From assembly GCA_964386705.1 (NCBI GenBank), contig CAYLTY010000035.1, forward strand, positions 1 to 48,202: a stretch of 48,202 nt of DNA, in the 5' to 3' direction. The translations under genes and the position numbers were made by a program. This DNA is from AM-0621 sp964386705. Its GTDB lineage: Bacteria; Planctomycetota; Planctomycetia; Planctomycetales; Planctomycetaceae. Under the pieces are notes generated by a model. The model saw nothing but the letters and a program-made list of their open reading frames with translations. It did no database searches and was not told the DNA's origin. Shown piece after piece: positions 17,669 to 27,496 of the stretch (its first letter is position 1; each line of letters begins with the position of its first letter).

Positions 17669-19507
17669 TTAGTGTAAGATCTTGATTTGCGATTCGTCAA
17701 AAAAACCTTGCGTTGCGAGTTCGAGCGCCGCCACGTCAGGGTCGGGCGTAAAAAGCAGAACTCGCAAGTTGCACACCGCTCTTGAGAAGCAGACATACGC
17801 CAACTTTCGGCTGCGCTCTTGCTGTGTATCCTTCGACGAGCCCGCTGCCCGTGGCGTCAAAAGCTTTGAAAAGCTGTAGTTGTTCCAAGCAGCTTCAACA
17901 TCATCAAACACAACAATCACGTCGTCATACTCCTCACCTTTTACGCCATGCTGAGTGGAGTAAGGTGAGTTCTCATCTAGGAACTTATAGTAGTTCTCAA
18001 TCTCACTGCCGCGCATCACGAAGAATGCGTCTGCCAGCCAATCCCCCTTCTCTGTCAAGTGCTTTTCTTCTTCGTACGCCTCTTGGCGCGGCGGACGGTC
18101 GAGATGCTTACAAAGATTCTCCGCCGCATAAATAACTCCGTGGTCGCGACAGTACCGCAAAATCCGACCTGCGTCCTCCGTCGCAAATAGCTTGATCACA
18201 GAGGTTGTGACCTCGTTCGCGATCGATCTTACTTCGCGGATCGACTTCCTTGAGTGAGTTCCGTCAGAACGAAACGCCGCGGTGCTAGTGGTGAGTACAC
18301 GCATCACGGCGCCAGCGTCTCCAGTGCGGTGCGCCATGACCAAGGGGATAATTGTTTCAACAAACGGTTTAAGAAGATGATGTGTTCCTGCTTCATACTC
18401 TGTGTTTGCACGACTGGACGCATAGGTACCATTAAATAGATCGTGCAGATCCAAGAATCCTTGGCGCCGGGCTATCATTCTTCTGGCAAGAAAGAGCCGC
18501 TTCGCATTCTCATTCTGCTGCCATCCCCAATCATTTAGGGCCTCTGCGAAACGATCTTGAGCGCGCTGTAGTTGGTCCTCACTGTATCGGCCTCGTGGCG
18601 CGCTGGGCTTCTCCGCGGCCACGAGCGTGATGCCAACGCTGCCTGGAACCAGAGCATTACTTCCCGCCGCAAACTGCGCGACGTCTTTACGGAATGCATT
18701 CAATAGTGAAATGACTTCAGGCGCACATCGAAAATTTTCGTTCTTCGTTATCACTCTCGTTCCAGATGCCCTTCCGAAGTCCCCCATTCCGTCGTCGTAG
18801 ATCTGCTGCATGGGATCCCCGAAGTAACCCACGATTGGTGGTCCCTTGGCAACACAAAGCGAGTTGAACGCCGCCACGATGAAAGGAGATGCATCCTGTG
18901 CCTCATCAACAAAAATATACGGATACTTCTGCCCGAGGACGCGGCGAAGAGGCTGACTGGCTTGAATCATGCCAGCAGCCAGCAAGACCAAGTCGTCGTG
19001 GCCGATCTCCCCGTCCTTATAGTTGCTGTAAGGAGTGTCGTTGCCGTAGCGAAAAGTCGGAACCGAATCGAGTTCCGCTAGTGCGGCCTCAAGATCTTCA
19101 GCTTTCCTTCTCGCCTCAAGCGACTTCTTACTGCCACCTCCGTCGTCATTGCCTCGTTGCTTCGCGATGTGTTTTGGCAACACATGAAGGCGCAGGCCTT
19201 CACGTATGCTTTTTTGAAAGTGCCGAATCTCGCCCCACAAGAAGCCGTGAAGCGTGGATACAACAAACAACGGATTATTGCGCAGCCGCTTGCTGATTAC
19301 GTCTACTGCCCGATTGGTATACGTGATGCAAACAACCTGTTGTCCGTCACGTAGCATTCGCGCCCCGTCAGTCTTGAGGAGCGATGCGAGCGCGTCCACT
19401 AAAGAAGTGGTCTTTCCTGATCCAGCGCCAGCGACCACCGAAAACGACAGTTTTGCTGCGAGACATTCTCTGATCTCTGCGTCAGCCTGTGTTGGCACGC
19501 GCGTCAT
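17669..19507 (-). CDS. gajB: Gabija GajB-like UvrD-family helicase
   Basis: A 612-residue superfamily 1A helicase and second gene of a two-gene defence module. All core motifs are present: Walker A GAGSGKT (27-33), Ia ITYTNRAVDVI (61-71), DEAQD (201-205), motif III GDPMQQIY (230-237), motif IV NFRCAPEVI (258-266), motif V STQHGVKGEEYDDV (517-530) and motif VI YVCFSRA (571-577). GajB in the Bacillus type system is about 494 residues, so this one is longer; a charged stretch near 115-145 and the 300-480 region account for much of the excess. Its ATG overlaps the upstream gene's TGA (ATGA), which implies translational coupling. In Gabija, GajB binds GajA and contributes to defence by sensing or processing DNA ends. 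The assignment rests on gene order and motifs. Confidence 0.82.
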   Translation of the reverse strand: MTRVPTQADAEIRECLAAKLSFSVVAGAGSGKTTSLVDALASLLKTDGARMLRDGQQVVCITYTNRAVDVISKRLRNNPLFVVSTLHGFLWGEIRHFQKSIREGLRLHVLPKHIAKQRGNDDGGGSKKSLEARRKAEDLEAALAELDSVPTFRYGNDTPYSNYKDGEIGHDDLVLLAAGMIQASQPLRRVLGQKYPYIFVDEAQDASPFIVAAFNSLCVAKGPPIVGYFGDPMQQIYDDGMGDFGRASGTRVITKNENFRCAPEVISLLNAFRKDVAQFAAGSNALVPGSVGITLVAAEKPSAPRGRYSEDQLQRAQDRFAEALNDWGWQQNENAKRLFLARRMIARRQGFLDLHDLFNGTYASSRANTEYEAGTHHLLKPFVETIIPLVMAHRTGDAGAVMRVLTTSTAAFRSDGTHSRKSIREVRSIANEVTTSVIKLFATEDAGRILRYCRDHGVIYAAENLCKHLDRPPRQEAYEEEKHLTEKGDWLADAFFVMRGSEIENYYKFLDENSPYSTQHGVKGEEYDDVIVVFDDVEAAWNNYSFSKLLTPRAAGSSKDTQQERSRKLAYVCFSRAVCNLRVLLFTPDPDVAALELATQGFFDESQIKILH

Positions 19508-21654
19508 TGTATGTTGGCCTCCTGTTGCGTGCCAAGGACGGTGGCTCTTAACTCGCCCTCAAGCCACTTTAGGCCATCCGAAATGTACGTCGGAGTGACC
19601 CATTCCGTATCTGACGACGCCACCAACAATGCAAACTCGGTCTTCTTGAACGTAGATGAGTTTACGGAATCATATACTGCTTTGTATTCATCCTCGAAAC
19701 TCCGTGGTGCAGTCCACTTCTTCGATAATCGAAGCGTTCCGTTACGGAAGAGTTTGATGTTCTCGTAGGCAAACGCTTCCTCAAAAGTCCGGCCGTGCAT
19801 TGTTGATGTTTTCTCGTACCCATCCACTTCGGTAGGGCATTGATACGCGACGTAACATCTACGTTCATTCAGGTGCCGAGCACTGCTATCTAGGGCGCGC
19901 AAGTCAGCAATCGACGAAGCTTTCAGAAAGAATTTGATCGCCGCATTTGCCGAAACCGCGCCAGGAGTGTCCGGCCGACAAGACGATCTATTCTGTTTCG
20001 GATCAACCGAGTCAATGTCAGTGATCACGACGTAGGGAATCGAAATAAACTCAAGCAGACTCGCGAATCGGTGTGAGTATGCTCCACCAACCTCAAGGAC
20101 GGTCAAATAGCGTTGCCGCAGCCCAGATGCTTCCAATTCGATCATCTTCGGCAGCAGAAGCTTCTCGACCGTCCCTTCGACTAAAACCGCAGCGTCCGCA
20201 AAGAAGAGATCGCAGTGTGTAAGCGTGAGATACTTCTTCAGAAAATCGAGTGTCGCACGAGCTGCCTCCTTTGGATCGGTGCTGTCTGATTCGTTCGCGG
20301 TATCGCCTGAATCACCGGCTGATTCAGTGCTTGAATCGCACAGCGGATTGAATCGTCGGAGGTTCAAAACACTCGACGCATTCAAAGTTGTCGTGACCAC
20401 GGAAGCTTCACCGAGACTGTGGGTACGGCGAAAGTAGCGCACCTTGGCAAAGTCAACAGTGTCCAGAATGTGAGATGAGTGAGTCGTGACGACGAGTTGC
20501 GGTGTTTTCTTGTCTTCCCCACATTCGTGAGATGCTTCACGGATAATCCTCCACGCGTTTTGAATAAACGTTTGCTGGGCCTGAGCGTGCAAGTGGACTT
20601 CTGGCTCTTCAATGAATAGCAGCAAGGCAAGCGGTCGCTCCTGCTCAGTTGTCATCCAACTAATCTGAAACTCGCAGATCTGAATCGCTAGATAAATGAG
20701 ATTCTTGACGCCTAGTCCGTTGTACTTTTCCGGCAACTCGTGCGCGTGAGCGGGGTCCACATAACTCAATGTGGCATTGTTCTGTAGCACTGTTTCCGGA
20801 ACCAAGGCCGATATGACTCGCAAAGATCGATCATTAACGGACGGTACTCCCAAGCTTTCGATCACTTTTAGCAGATTTGCAAATACCTTGTGATAGTGGC
20901 TCGTCAGGTCATCATTATGCTTGTCTATGATGCTATTGGTCTCATCTGCAGTTTCCGCTTGAGTCAGATTGCGCTTGTAGTATCCAGTAAATACTTTTGA
21001 CAGCCGCGTGCTGCCTGTCTGCTCGTGATCATCAATTCGTCTTTGGGCATCAACGAACTCAACTCGTAGCAATGATTTTAGCAAGCGCTTACCGTCATCC
21101 GAGGGCAGTGGCTTTTCGTTAGCATCCTCGGCTGAGCCATTTAGGGCAAAGTACGAGATCGCGAAATGCTGTTTGATCGTTCCCGGAAGTGACAAGTAGT
21201 GAGTGAGCGGTTTTCTTGGTGGTTTTCCGTCCGTGGTGTTGAGGCGTGCTAGGTAGCTCTCCTTTAGTTTTTCAGGATCATCGATCGTGTAGCGAAGGCG
21301 AATGCCGACCTTCTGGTAATCCTGCTCCGTGTCGGGAAGCAACAAGCCTGCCCGTCCAAACTCGGTCTCCGGATCAATCGAGAACCATAGGTCAAGCTCA
21401 ATGCCCGGCAGCTTTTCGCCTTCGATTCGGCCGTGCCCATACTCGTCAAACTTTGAGACTTGCGACGCGGAGAAATCGTAGATTGAGAAATCGCCCGACC
21501 TCAAGAACAGGCGAAAGATGTCTGTCGCCGACGTCTTACCACAATTGTTTGGACCGACAAAAACGGTCTCCGACTCTTCGAAGTCGATGGACACATCCTC
21601 CAGCCGCCTAAAATTCCTTACTCGTGCTTGAATTAGCTTCATATTGACCCGCAT
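19504..21654 (-). CDS. gajA: Gabija GajA-like OLD-family ATPase/Toprim nuclease
   Basis: A 716-residue class 2 OLD nuclease, first gene of the module. The ABC-type ATPase half has Walker A GPNNCGKT (34-41), a GLGVKN signature-like motif (about 313-318), Walker B LLLFIEEPEVHLH (344-356) and the switch His in TTHSSH (390-395). An acidic Ser-rich linker (about 440-460) leads to the Toprim half: LVEGTVEKLLLP (Glu493, Glu497), EVGGAYS, and ITDIDS (Asp546, Asp548), the metal-binding residues of the nuclease. GajA cuts DNA when ATP and other nucleotides fall, stopping phage replication. The protein is longer than the 578-residue type member. ATG 21654 has GGAG too close; ATG 21642 is possible. Base composition is lower in GC than the flanks, consistent with transfer. 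A Gabija relative is preferred to PARIS or a lone OLD nuclease because of the UvrD partner. Confidence 0.85.
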   Translation of the reverse strand: MRVNMKLIQARVRNFRRLEDVSIDFEESETVFVGPNNCGKTSATDIFRLFLRSGDFSIYDFSASQVSKFDEYGHGRIEGEKLPGIELDLWFSIDPETEFGRAGLLLPDTEQDYQKVGIRLRYTIDDPEKLKESYLARLNTTDGKPPRKPLTHYLSLPGTIKQHFAISYFALNGSAEDANEKPLPSDDGKRLLKSLLRVEFVDAQRRIDDHEQTGSTRLSKVFTGYYKRNLTQAETADETNSIIDKHNDDLTSHYHKVFANLLKVIESLGVPSVNDRSLRVISALVPETVLQNNATLSYVDPAHAHELPEKYNGLGVKNLIYLAIQICEFQISWMTTEQERPLALLLFIEEPEVHLHAQAQQTFIQNAWRIIREASHECGEDKKTPQLVVTTHSSHILDTVDFAKVRYFRRTHSLGEASVVTTTLNASSVLNLRRFNPLCDSSTESAGDSGDTANESDSTDPKEAARATLDFLKKYLTLTHCDLFFADAAVLVEGTVEKLLLPKMIELEASGLRQRYLTVLEVGGAYSHRFASLLEFISIPYVVITDIDSVDPKQNRSSCRPDTPGAVSANAAIKFFLKASSIADLRALDSSARHLNERRCYVAYQCPTEVDGYEKTSTMHGRTFEEAFAYENIKLFRNGTLRLSKKWTAPRSFEDEYKAVYDSVNSSTFKKTEFALLVASSDTEWVTPTYISDGLKWLEGELRATVLGTQQEANIQ

Positions 21655-21904
21655 TCTCCGTGTATTGAGTAAGCAGTAGCCGTTCTATCGAGTGACGTTG
21701 GAGCACGAGTTATCCCGCAAGCGGCCAGGTCGAGCATCGAGCCTCAGGACTTTAGAACGTGAAGCGAGTAGTGGTCAACAGTGCTGTAATTGTCCGTGAC
21801 TGCTTCCACGGGTGCCCAGCGAGCGGGTAGCTCACTCGGCGAGCGTTGTTACGATCAAGCTCCGCGTGAAACGGTTTGACGTACTGAAAATTCAGGATGC
21901 CATC
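21655..21904. promoter_or_regulatory. Divergent spacer between the defence module and the ThuA gene
   Basis: 250 bases with no gene. It separates the minus-strand gajA-like gene from the plus-strand ThuA gene and must hold both promoters. I saw no direct repeat shared with the spacer at 17571-17668 that would mark an integration site. Confidence 0.4.
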
Positions 21905-22732
21905 ATGAAAACTATCTTCTGTTTTGTCTTGTCTCTGTGTTTGTTCGGCAGCGTGGCTCTGGCGCATGATCCGAAGCCGGATGCTTCGAAGAGTTCCGGC
22001 CTCAAGGTGCTGGTGTACTCCAACACGGGCTACTACCGGCATCCGGAGATTCCCCGGATCAATCGGTGGCTGGTGTTGCTCGGGCACGAGAATGGGTTTG
22101 AAGTCGATGTGACCGAGCATTGGAAGGACATGCAGACGGCGGAGCTGAGCCGCTATGACGTGCTGGTGTTTAACAACGCCAATGAACTCGACCTCGTCCT
22201 GCCGGAAGCGCAACGCAAATCGGTGGAGACCTGGTTCACCACCGGCAAGAAAGGCATTGTCGCGTTGCATGCGACTATGGTGCGTCAGCAGAAGTGGCCG
22301 TGGCTGAGTCAGCTCGGCGGTTGCGACTTCAACAGCGACTCGGATTTCCTCAAGGCGAAGATCACGATTGATCCGGCTGCCAAGGATCACCCCACCGTCA
22401 AAGGACAGCCCGCCGAGTTCATCTACGAAGCAGACTGGACGAACCACGACCGTGCTGTCACTGGCCTGCCTGGCTTCAAGGTGCTGATGCGCGTTGACGA
22501 GTCGACTTACGAACCCGTGCGCGACTACTTCAAGACGCGAAATGGCAAGCCGATGGGCAAGGACCATCCCATCGCCTGGACTCACGAGCCCGAATCCGGC
22601 GGCCGCTTCTTCTACACTGAGTTCGGCCACGATCTGCGTTCGCTCAACACGCCGTTCGCCCGCCAGCACGTCCTCGAAGGCATCAAATGGGCCGGTAACA
22701 AACCCGCCCCCACCACGAAAGCAGCCAAGTAG
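21905..22732 (+). CDS. Secreted ThuA-domain protein
   Basis: A 275-residue exported protein of the ThuA (trehalose utilisation) family, which has a glutamine-amidotransferase-like fold. ATG 21905 has AGGA seven bases upstream and starts a clear signal peptide, MKTIFCFVLSLCLFGSVALA. The domain (about 35-265) shows VLVYSNTGYYRHPEIP, then FNNANEL, GIVALHATM, HPTVKGQPAEF and the C-terminal GGRFFYTEFGHD. These motifs are typical of planctomycete ThuA proteins, often found near sugar dehydrogenases or PSCyt proteins. The catalytic role is unproven in any organism, although sugar modification is often proposed. It converges on the DUF1501 gene 115 bases downstream. Confidence 0.9.
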   Translation: MKTIFCFVLSLCLFGSVALAHDPKPDASKSSGLKVLVYSNTGYYRHPEIPRINRWLVLLGHENGFEVDVTEHWKDMQTAELSRYDVLVFNNANELDLVLPEAQRKSVETWFTTGKKGIVALHATMVRQQKWPWLSQLGGCDFNSDSDFLKAKITIDPAAKDHPTVKGQPAEFIYEADWTNHDRAVTGLPGFKVLMRVDESTYEPVRDYFKTRNGKPMGKDHPIAWTHEPESGGRFFYTEFGHDLRSLNTPFARQHVLEGIKWAGNKPAPTTKAAK

Positions 22733-22847
22733 CACGACGAGTCACTCCGCAGCGTTCTCCCTGTTGCGGGGAGTTCCCATGAGCCGCACTTCTCAGACTC
22801 TCATGTGGTACTCCCTGGCCTGCCGGTCGAAATGAGCAATCGCCACA

Positions 22848-24260
22848 TCAGGCTTTGAGGATCTCTTTCACGACGTGGCCATGCACGTCGGTCAGGCGGT
22901 AGTCGCGGCCGGCGTGGCGGAAGGTGAGGCGTTCGTGATCGAGGCCAAGCAGATGCAGAATCGTCGCGTGGAAGTCGGGCATCGTGACTTTGTTCTCGGC
23001 GACGTAGTAACCGAACTCATCGGTCTGGCCGTAGGTCGTGCCGCCGCGGATGCCGCCGCCGGCCATCCAGAAGCTGAAGGCGTGCGGGTGATGGTCGCGA
23101 CCGTCATTTCCCTGCGCGGCGGGAGTGCGGCCGAACTCGGTGGCGAAGATGACGAGCGTGTCATCGAGCATGCCGCGTGATTTCAAATCCTTCAGCAATG
23201 CAGCGACTGGTAGATCAACCCTGGCGGCGTTCGACGTGTGATTGTTGCGGAGGTCTCCATGAGCGTCCCAGTAGTTGCGGGGATAGCTGAAGTTGACCTG
23301 CACAAAGCGGACTCCGGCTTCGAGGCAACGCCGCGCGAAGAGGCATTGCCGACCGAACTCGTCCGTCGGCTCGGCGCCGACACCGTAGGCTGATTGAGTC
23401 GTTGCTGACTCGCGGCTGATGTCCATGACATCGGGAGCTTCGGCCTGCATGCGGAACGCCATCTCGAACGACTCAATGCGGGCTTCGAGTGCTGAGTCCT
23501 CACCGATGCTCTGCAAGTGGCGTTCGTTGCGTCGCTTGAGCAGATCAAGTTGCAGGCGTTGCAATTCAGGATGTTGCGCCGGTGAGAGGCTCGACAGGCG
23601 GGCGTCTTTGAAGTGCGTGTTGCCATCACCGAGTCGCGTTCCCTGAAACGTCGCCGGGAGAAACGCTGAGCCGTAGTTTTGTGCTCCGCCGTGATACAGC
23701 GACGGGCTCAAGCTGAGGAAACCGGGCAGGTTCTGGTTCTCGCTGCCGAGGCCGTAGAGCGTCCAGGCGCCGAGACACGGTCGAGCAAACACGCCACTGC
23801 CCGTGTTGACGTTCAGCAAGGCCGGGCCGTGTGAAACCAGGTCGCCGCCGTTCATCGAGCGGATCACGGCGATGTCGTCGATACAGTCGCCGATGCGCGG
23901 GAAGAGATCGCTGACCTCAATGCCGCTCTCGCCGTACTTTCGAAACTTCCACGGAGACGCGAGCAGGTTGCCCGTCGGAGCGAATTCGAACTTCGGCTTT
24001 GGAAACGGCAGCGGCTGACCATTCATCTCCGTCAGCTTGGGCTTCGGATCAAACGAGTCCACATGCGAAACTCCACCGTGCATAAAGAGGAGCACCGCCC
24101 GTTTCGCCGTGGCCAGGAAGTGCGATTGTTTAGGAGCGAGCGGCCCCGATGCAGAGCTGCGAGAGCACGCCACGCCCGCCAGCAAGCTCGACAACGCAAC
24201 GCTGCCAAAACCGACGGCGGACTGCTGCAAAAGTTGTCGTCGTGTCGTGGTGATTGGCAT
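22848..24260 (-). CDS. Secreted DUF1501 protein (sulfatase/phosphatase-like fold)
   Basis: A 470-residue exported protein of family DUF1501, distantly related to alkaline phosphatases and sulfatases. ATG 24260 starts TTRRQLLQQSAVGFGSVALSSLL, a twin-arginine-type signal, ending near a Cys (LLAGVAC) that could be lipidated. Hallmarks include AVLLFMHGGVSHVDSFDPKP at the start of the domain, CLGAWTLYGLG, and the C-terminal FATEFGRTP and DHHPHAFSFWMAGGG with GTTYGQTDEFGY, which supply the metal-ligand His and Asp residues. It begins 43 bases after the PSCyt/PSD1 gene. This pair is a classic planctomycete two-gene unit: the haem-bearing partner first and the DUF1501 protein second. The function of the pair is unknown; breakdown of complex organic matter is inferred from genome distribution. 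Confidence 0.95.
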   Translation of the reverse strand: MPITTTRRQLLQQSAVGFGSVALSSLLAGVACSRSSASGPLAPKQSHFLATAKRAVLLFMHGGVSHVDSFDPKPKLTEMNGQPLPFPKPKFEFAPTGNLLASPWKFRKYGESGIEVSDLFPRIGDCIDDIAVIRSMNGGDLVSHGPALLNVNTGSGVFARPCLGAWTLYGLGSENQNLPGFLSLSPSLYHGGAQNYGSAFLPATFQGTRLGDGNTHFKDARLSSLSPAQHPELQRLQLDLLKRRNERHLQSIGEDSALEARIESFEMAFRMQAEAPDVMDISRESATTQSAYGVGAEPTDEFGRQCLFARRCLEAGVRFVQVNFSYPRNYWDAHGDLRNNHTSNAARVDLPVAALLKDLKSRGMLDDTLVIFATEFGRTPAAQGNDGRDHHPHAFSFWMAGGGIRGGTTYGQTDEFGYYVAENKVTMPDFHATILHLLGLDHERLTFRHAGRDYRLTDVHGHVVKEILKA

Positions 24261-24303
24261 GGTGTTGATCCTCAAGCATCTCGCCTTAAGGTGAGACGAC
24301 GCA

Positions 24304-27300
24304 CTACTCCACATGCAGAAACTCGTTACTGCACAGCAGCGACTGACAGAACGCCTGCCAGGCTGCTTGTCGCTGCTCGAGCTCAGACTTGCTCTTCAGC
24401 GCCGCTGACTGTGTGAACGACTTCAGGAAAGCATTCGTATCTTCATGTTCGACGGGACTCGCCGAGCGACCGTAAGCCAGGCGATGTGCCAGTTCGATGC
24501 GTCGTTCATCTGAGAGCGCCGCGTCAGACAACAGACGCTCGGCCAGCGCCTTCGACTGGTCGCGGACAAATGGGTGATTCAGCAGGAACAGCCCCTGCGA
24601 GGCGACTGTCGTCTCGTTGCGAACCGCAGTGACTCCGTTCGGGTCGGCGGCGTCGAAGAGCGTCAGCACATCAGGCAGCATGTTGCGGACGATCGGCAGA
24701 AAAACCGACCGCTTCCGGAATGACGTGTAGAACTCATCATCCGCTCCGACGCGATTCGGTCGAATCATCGCGTTGATGTCTTCAGCTTTTGAGAAGAGGA
24801 ACTCTCCGCTCTCGGAACTGCCCGGTGTGAGGTCCAAGCGACCGCTCACCGCCAGCATGGCGTCGCGAAGTTCTTCAGCGGAAAGCCGACGACGCTGAAC
24901 GAGCAGCGGCCCAAGCTGAGGTTGCTCGCGTCCTTTCGATGACGAAGCGTTCTGCGAGCGATAGGTGTTCGACAGCACGATCAACCGGTGCAGCTTCTTC
25001 ACGCTCCAACCGTCGCGGATGAATTGCGTCGCCAGCCAGTCGAGCAACGCGGGGTCGGAAGACCGCTCACCGCGCGTGCCGAAGTTATCCGGGGTGCCAA
25101 CGATGCCTCGGCCAAAGTGCAACTGCCAGACGCGATTGACGAGCACTCGCGCGGTGAGCGGATTTGTTGGACTGGCGATCCAGCGAGCGAGTTCGAGCCG
25201 ACCACTACTCAGTTGATGCGGATTGATGATTGGAGTGGAACTGTCTTCGGCCGAAGGACTGACCGACGCGACGATCCCCAACGCGCCGCGCGGGACGATT
25301 TTTCCCAACGTGAACCGATTGCCGCGCAGATGCACTCGCAGGTTCCGCGACTGAACCTCTTTCGGAGCCATCACGATCAGCGGTTCCAGCCCGGCGCCTT
25401 GAGGCACCGGATACTCCCACCACATCGACGCGTTACGGGCCTCGTTCTGAAACGGTTCGGTGCTGCGGAAGATGCCTGCCAGCGCGTAGTAATCAGTCGT
25501 GCGAATGGCATCGAACTTATGGTCATGACAGCGGGCACAGGCAACCGTCAGCCCTAGCATCGCCCGGCCAGTCACGTCGATCTGATCGTCCACAATGTCG
25601 AGCCGCGATTGCTCCTTGTCAGTCTCGGCCAGCGCCTTCGATCCGATCATCAGGTAGCCCGTCGCAATCGTGCGCCGAGTGTTGACGGCGACCGATTCAG
25701 TCGGCGGCAGAAGGTCACCCGCCAGTTGCTCAATAAGGAACTGGTCGTATGGCAGGTCGTTGTTGAAAGCGTCGATGACGTAGTTGCGATATCGCCAGGC
25801 AAAGCGCATCACCGCGTTGGCGTCGTTGGCGGTCGTCTCCGCATAGCGAACGAGATCCAGCCAATGCCTGCCCCACCGTTCGCCATAACGCGGCGACTCG
25901 AGTAGCCGATTCACGACGATCTCAAAAGCCTGCGGAGAAGTATCAGCGAGAAACGCATCCACATCTTCGGGTGTGGGAGGCAGGCCAGTCAGATCAAAGG
26001 TGACTCGCCGCAGCCACATTCGCTTATCGAGTTCAGGCGGTGGTACGAGCGACTGCGACTCGAATGCCGCCAACACAAAGCGATCGACCGGCGTTCGCAC
26101 TTTCTCCTCTTGGCGGACCTTGGGCGGCGAGACGTCGCGAACCGGTTGATACGCCCAATGGCTTTTCTCGGTGTCGGTGTAGACGGACTTCGCGGCGAGC
26201 GAGCGTTCGGCATCGATCCACAATCCGAACTTCTCACCAAGGTAGGTTTCGATACCGAGCCGCTCAGCTTCAGACAACGCGGTGTTGTAGAGCAGCACCT
26301 CGCCGACATCGCCCTGAATCGAGCCGCACCAACTGAGGACCTTGCCGAGGAACACTCCGACATCCGGGCGATGCTGGATATCGGGCACGGTGTCACGTCC
26401 GGTCAATGGCTTGTCATTAGTTGGCCCGGCCAGCTTCCCGTTGATGTAGAAGCGAGTGGTCTCGCGAATCGGTCCTGGCCTCTTGACGATCGTCACGATG
26501 ACCGGCTTGCCAAACAGCGGCTGATACGAACCCGGAGCGAGAATGGCGTCGTGCCCCCAACCGCCCGCGAAGTCGAGCGAAAACTGTTGCGGCTGGTCGA
26601 TCTCAATGAGCGCCGCGAGCGGCTTACCCGGATCACCCGCATACGCCGGGTTGCCGACGCAAAAGACGGTCGAGTGAGGATGCTGCCCCTTGAACTGAGT
26701 GAGGTTCATGACGATCGTCATCGTGAGGGCCGCGTCCCCTCGAATCTCAACCGGATTCCCCGGCGAAGACGCGAGGCCAGTCCATTGCGAGAACCGCACC
26801 GCCGGCCGGCCGACCAGATTGCTCTGCGCGACGAAATTCCCCGGCCCGCCGACACCGCCTTCACGAACCCCCTTAGTCGCCGAGAGATCGCGACCATGCC
26901 CACTCTGATCAGGCCAAACGGGCACGCTTTCACCATCCGCCAGCTTGAGAGCATCGGCCCGCAGCCACAGTTGTAGCGCGGACGCCAATGACCCGCTGTT
27001 CGGAACCTTCGGTGCGACCACCGACGAGAGGTCGGCATTTTCATTCGTCGTCGCAGTCGTCGCTCCCGGCCAGACAGCACCGTCGCGAATCCACTTGGCC
27101 AGCGCGTCAACCTGTGCCGCAGTCAACTTCCCGTCCGGCGGCATCGCCAATCCGTTTTGATGCCGCACCGCCTGAATCAACAAACTCTCTTCCGGCTTCG
27201 CAAGAACAATCGCTGTCCCGGTCTCACCGCCCTTCAAGAGACCCTCACGCGAATCCAGCCGCAGCCCGCCTTTGCGCTCCGCTCCCGAGTGGCACTTATA

Positions 27301-27474
27301 ACAACGCTCAATCAACAGCGGCCGCACATGCTTCTCAAAGTGATCACCACCTTCATCCGCCGCCGCTCGCGACGCCACCATCGCCAGCACGAAGACTGCC
27401 ATCGTCAACAGTTGCGCCCTCATGCGGAGCACATGACGCGTGCGGCAAGTCGGATGAAGTGCGATGTTCGTCAT
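24304..27474 (-). CDS. PSCyt1 / LamG-like / DUF1549 / DUF1553 secreted haem protein
   Basis: A 1,056-residue planctomycete-specific secreted protein. ATG 27474 is chosen because AAGGAG lies eight bases upstream. It gives a long basic leader before the hydrophobic signal segment (about 20-38). Domain order: PSCyt1 cytochrome-type domain with CYKCH (58-62) and a Met ligand candidate (LAMPPDGKLT); a concanavalin/LamG-like domain (about 150-400; WLRADALKLADGESVPVWPDQSG); DUF1549/PSCyt2 (about 430-640) with a second haem-type motif CARCH; then DUF1553/PSD1 (about 730-1040; LARWIASPTNPLTARVLVNR). It lies 46 bases after the DUF1579 gene and 43 before DUF1501, so the three may form one transcript. 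Role unproven; electron transfer coupled to polymer oxidation is a guess. Confidence 0.95.
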   Translation of the reverse strand: MTNIALHPTCRTRHVLRMRAQLLTMAVFVLAMVASRAAADEGGDHFEKHVRPLLIERCYKCHSGAERKGGLRLDSREGLLKGGETGTAIVLAKPEESLLIQAVRHQNGLAMPPDGKLTAAQVDALAKWIRDGAVWPGATTATTNENADLSSVVAPKVPNSGSLASALQLWLRADALKLADGESVPVWPDQSGHGRDLSATKGVREGGVGGPGNFVAQSNLVGRPAVRFSQWTGLASSPGNPVEIRGDAALTMTIVMNLTQFKGQHPHSTVFCVGNPAYAGDPGKPLAALIEIDQPQQFSLDFAGGWGHDAILAPGSYQPLFGKPVIVTIVKRPGPIRETTRFYINGKLAGPTNDKPLTGRDTVPDIQHRPDVGVFLGKVLSWCGSIQGDVGEVLLYNTALSEAERLGIETYLGEKFGLWIDAERSLAAKSVYTDTEKSHWAYQPVRDVSPPKVRQEEKVRTPVDRFVLAAFESQSLVPPPELDKRMWLRRVTFDLTGLPPTPEDVDAFLADTSPQAFEIVVNRLLESPRYGERWGRHWLDLVRYAETTANDANAVMRFAWRYRNYVIDAFNNDLPYDQFLIEQLAGDLLPPTESVAVNTRRTIATGYLMIGSKALAETDKEQSRLDIVDDQIDVTGRAMLGLTVACARCHDHKFDAIRTTDYYALAGIFRSTEPFQNEARNASMWWEYPVPQGAGLEPLIVMAPKEVQSRNLRVHLRGNRFTLGKIVPRGALGIVASVSPSAEDSSTPIINPHQLSSGRLELARWIASPTNPLTARVLVNRVWQLHFGRGIVGTPDNFGTRGERSSDPALLDWLATQFIRDGWSVKKLHRLIVLSNTYRSQNASSSKGREQPQLGPLLVQRRRLSAEELRDAMLAVSGRLDLTPGSSESGEFLFSKAEDINAMIRPNRVGADDEFYTSFRKRSVFLPIVRNMLPDVLTLFDAADPNGVTAVRNETTVASQGLFLLNHPFVRDQSKALAERLLSDAALSDERRIELAHRLAYGRSASPVEHEDTNAFLKSFTQSAALKSKSELEQRQAAWQAFCQSLLCSNEFLHVE

Positions 27475-27496
27475 GCCAACAACTCCTTCACACCAA

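Noticed and set aside
19504..21654. PARIS or retron-associated OLD nuclease as an alternative identity
   Set aside because: No AriB-like or reverse-transcriptase partner; the coupled neighbour is a UvrD-type helicase, which is the Gabija layout.
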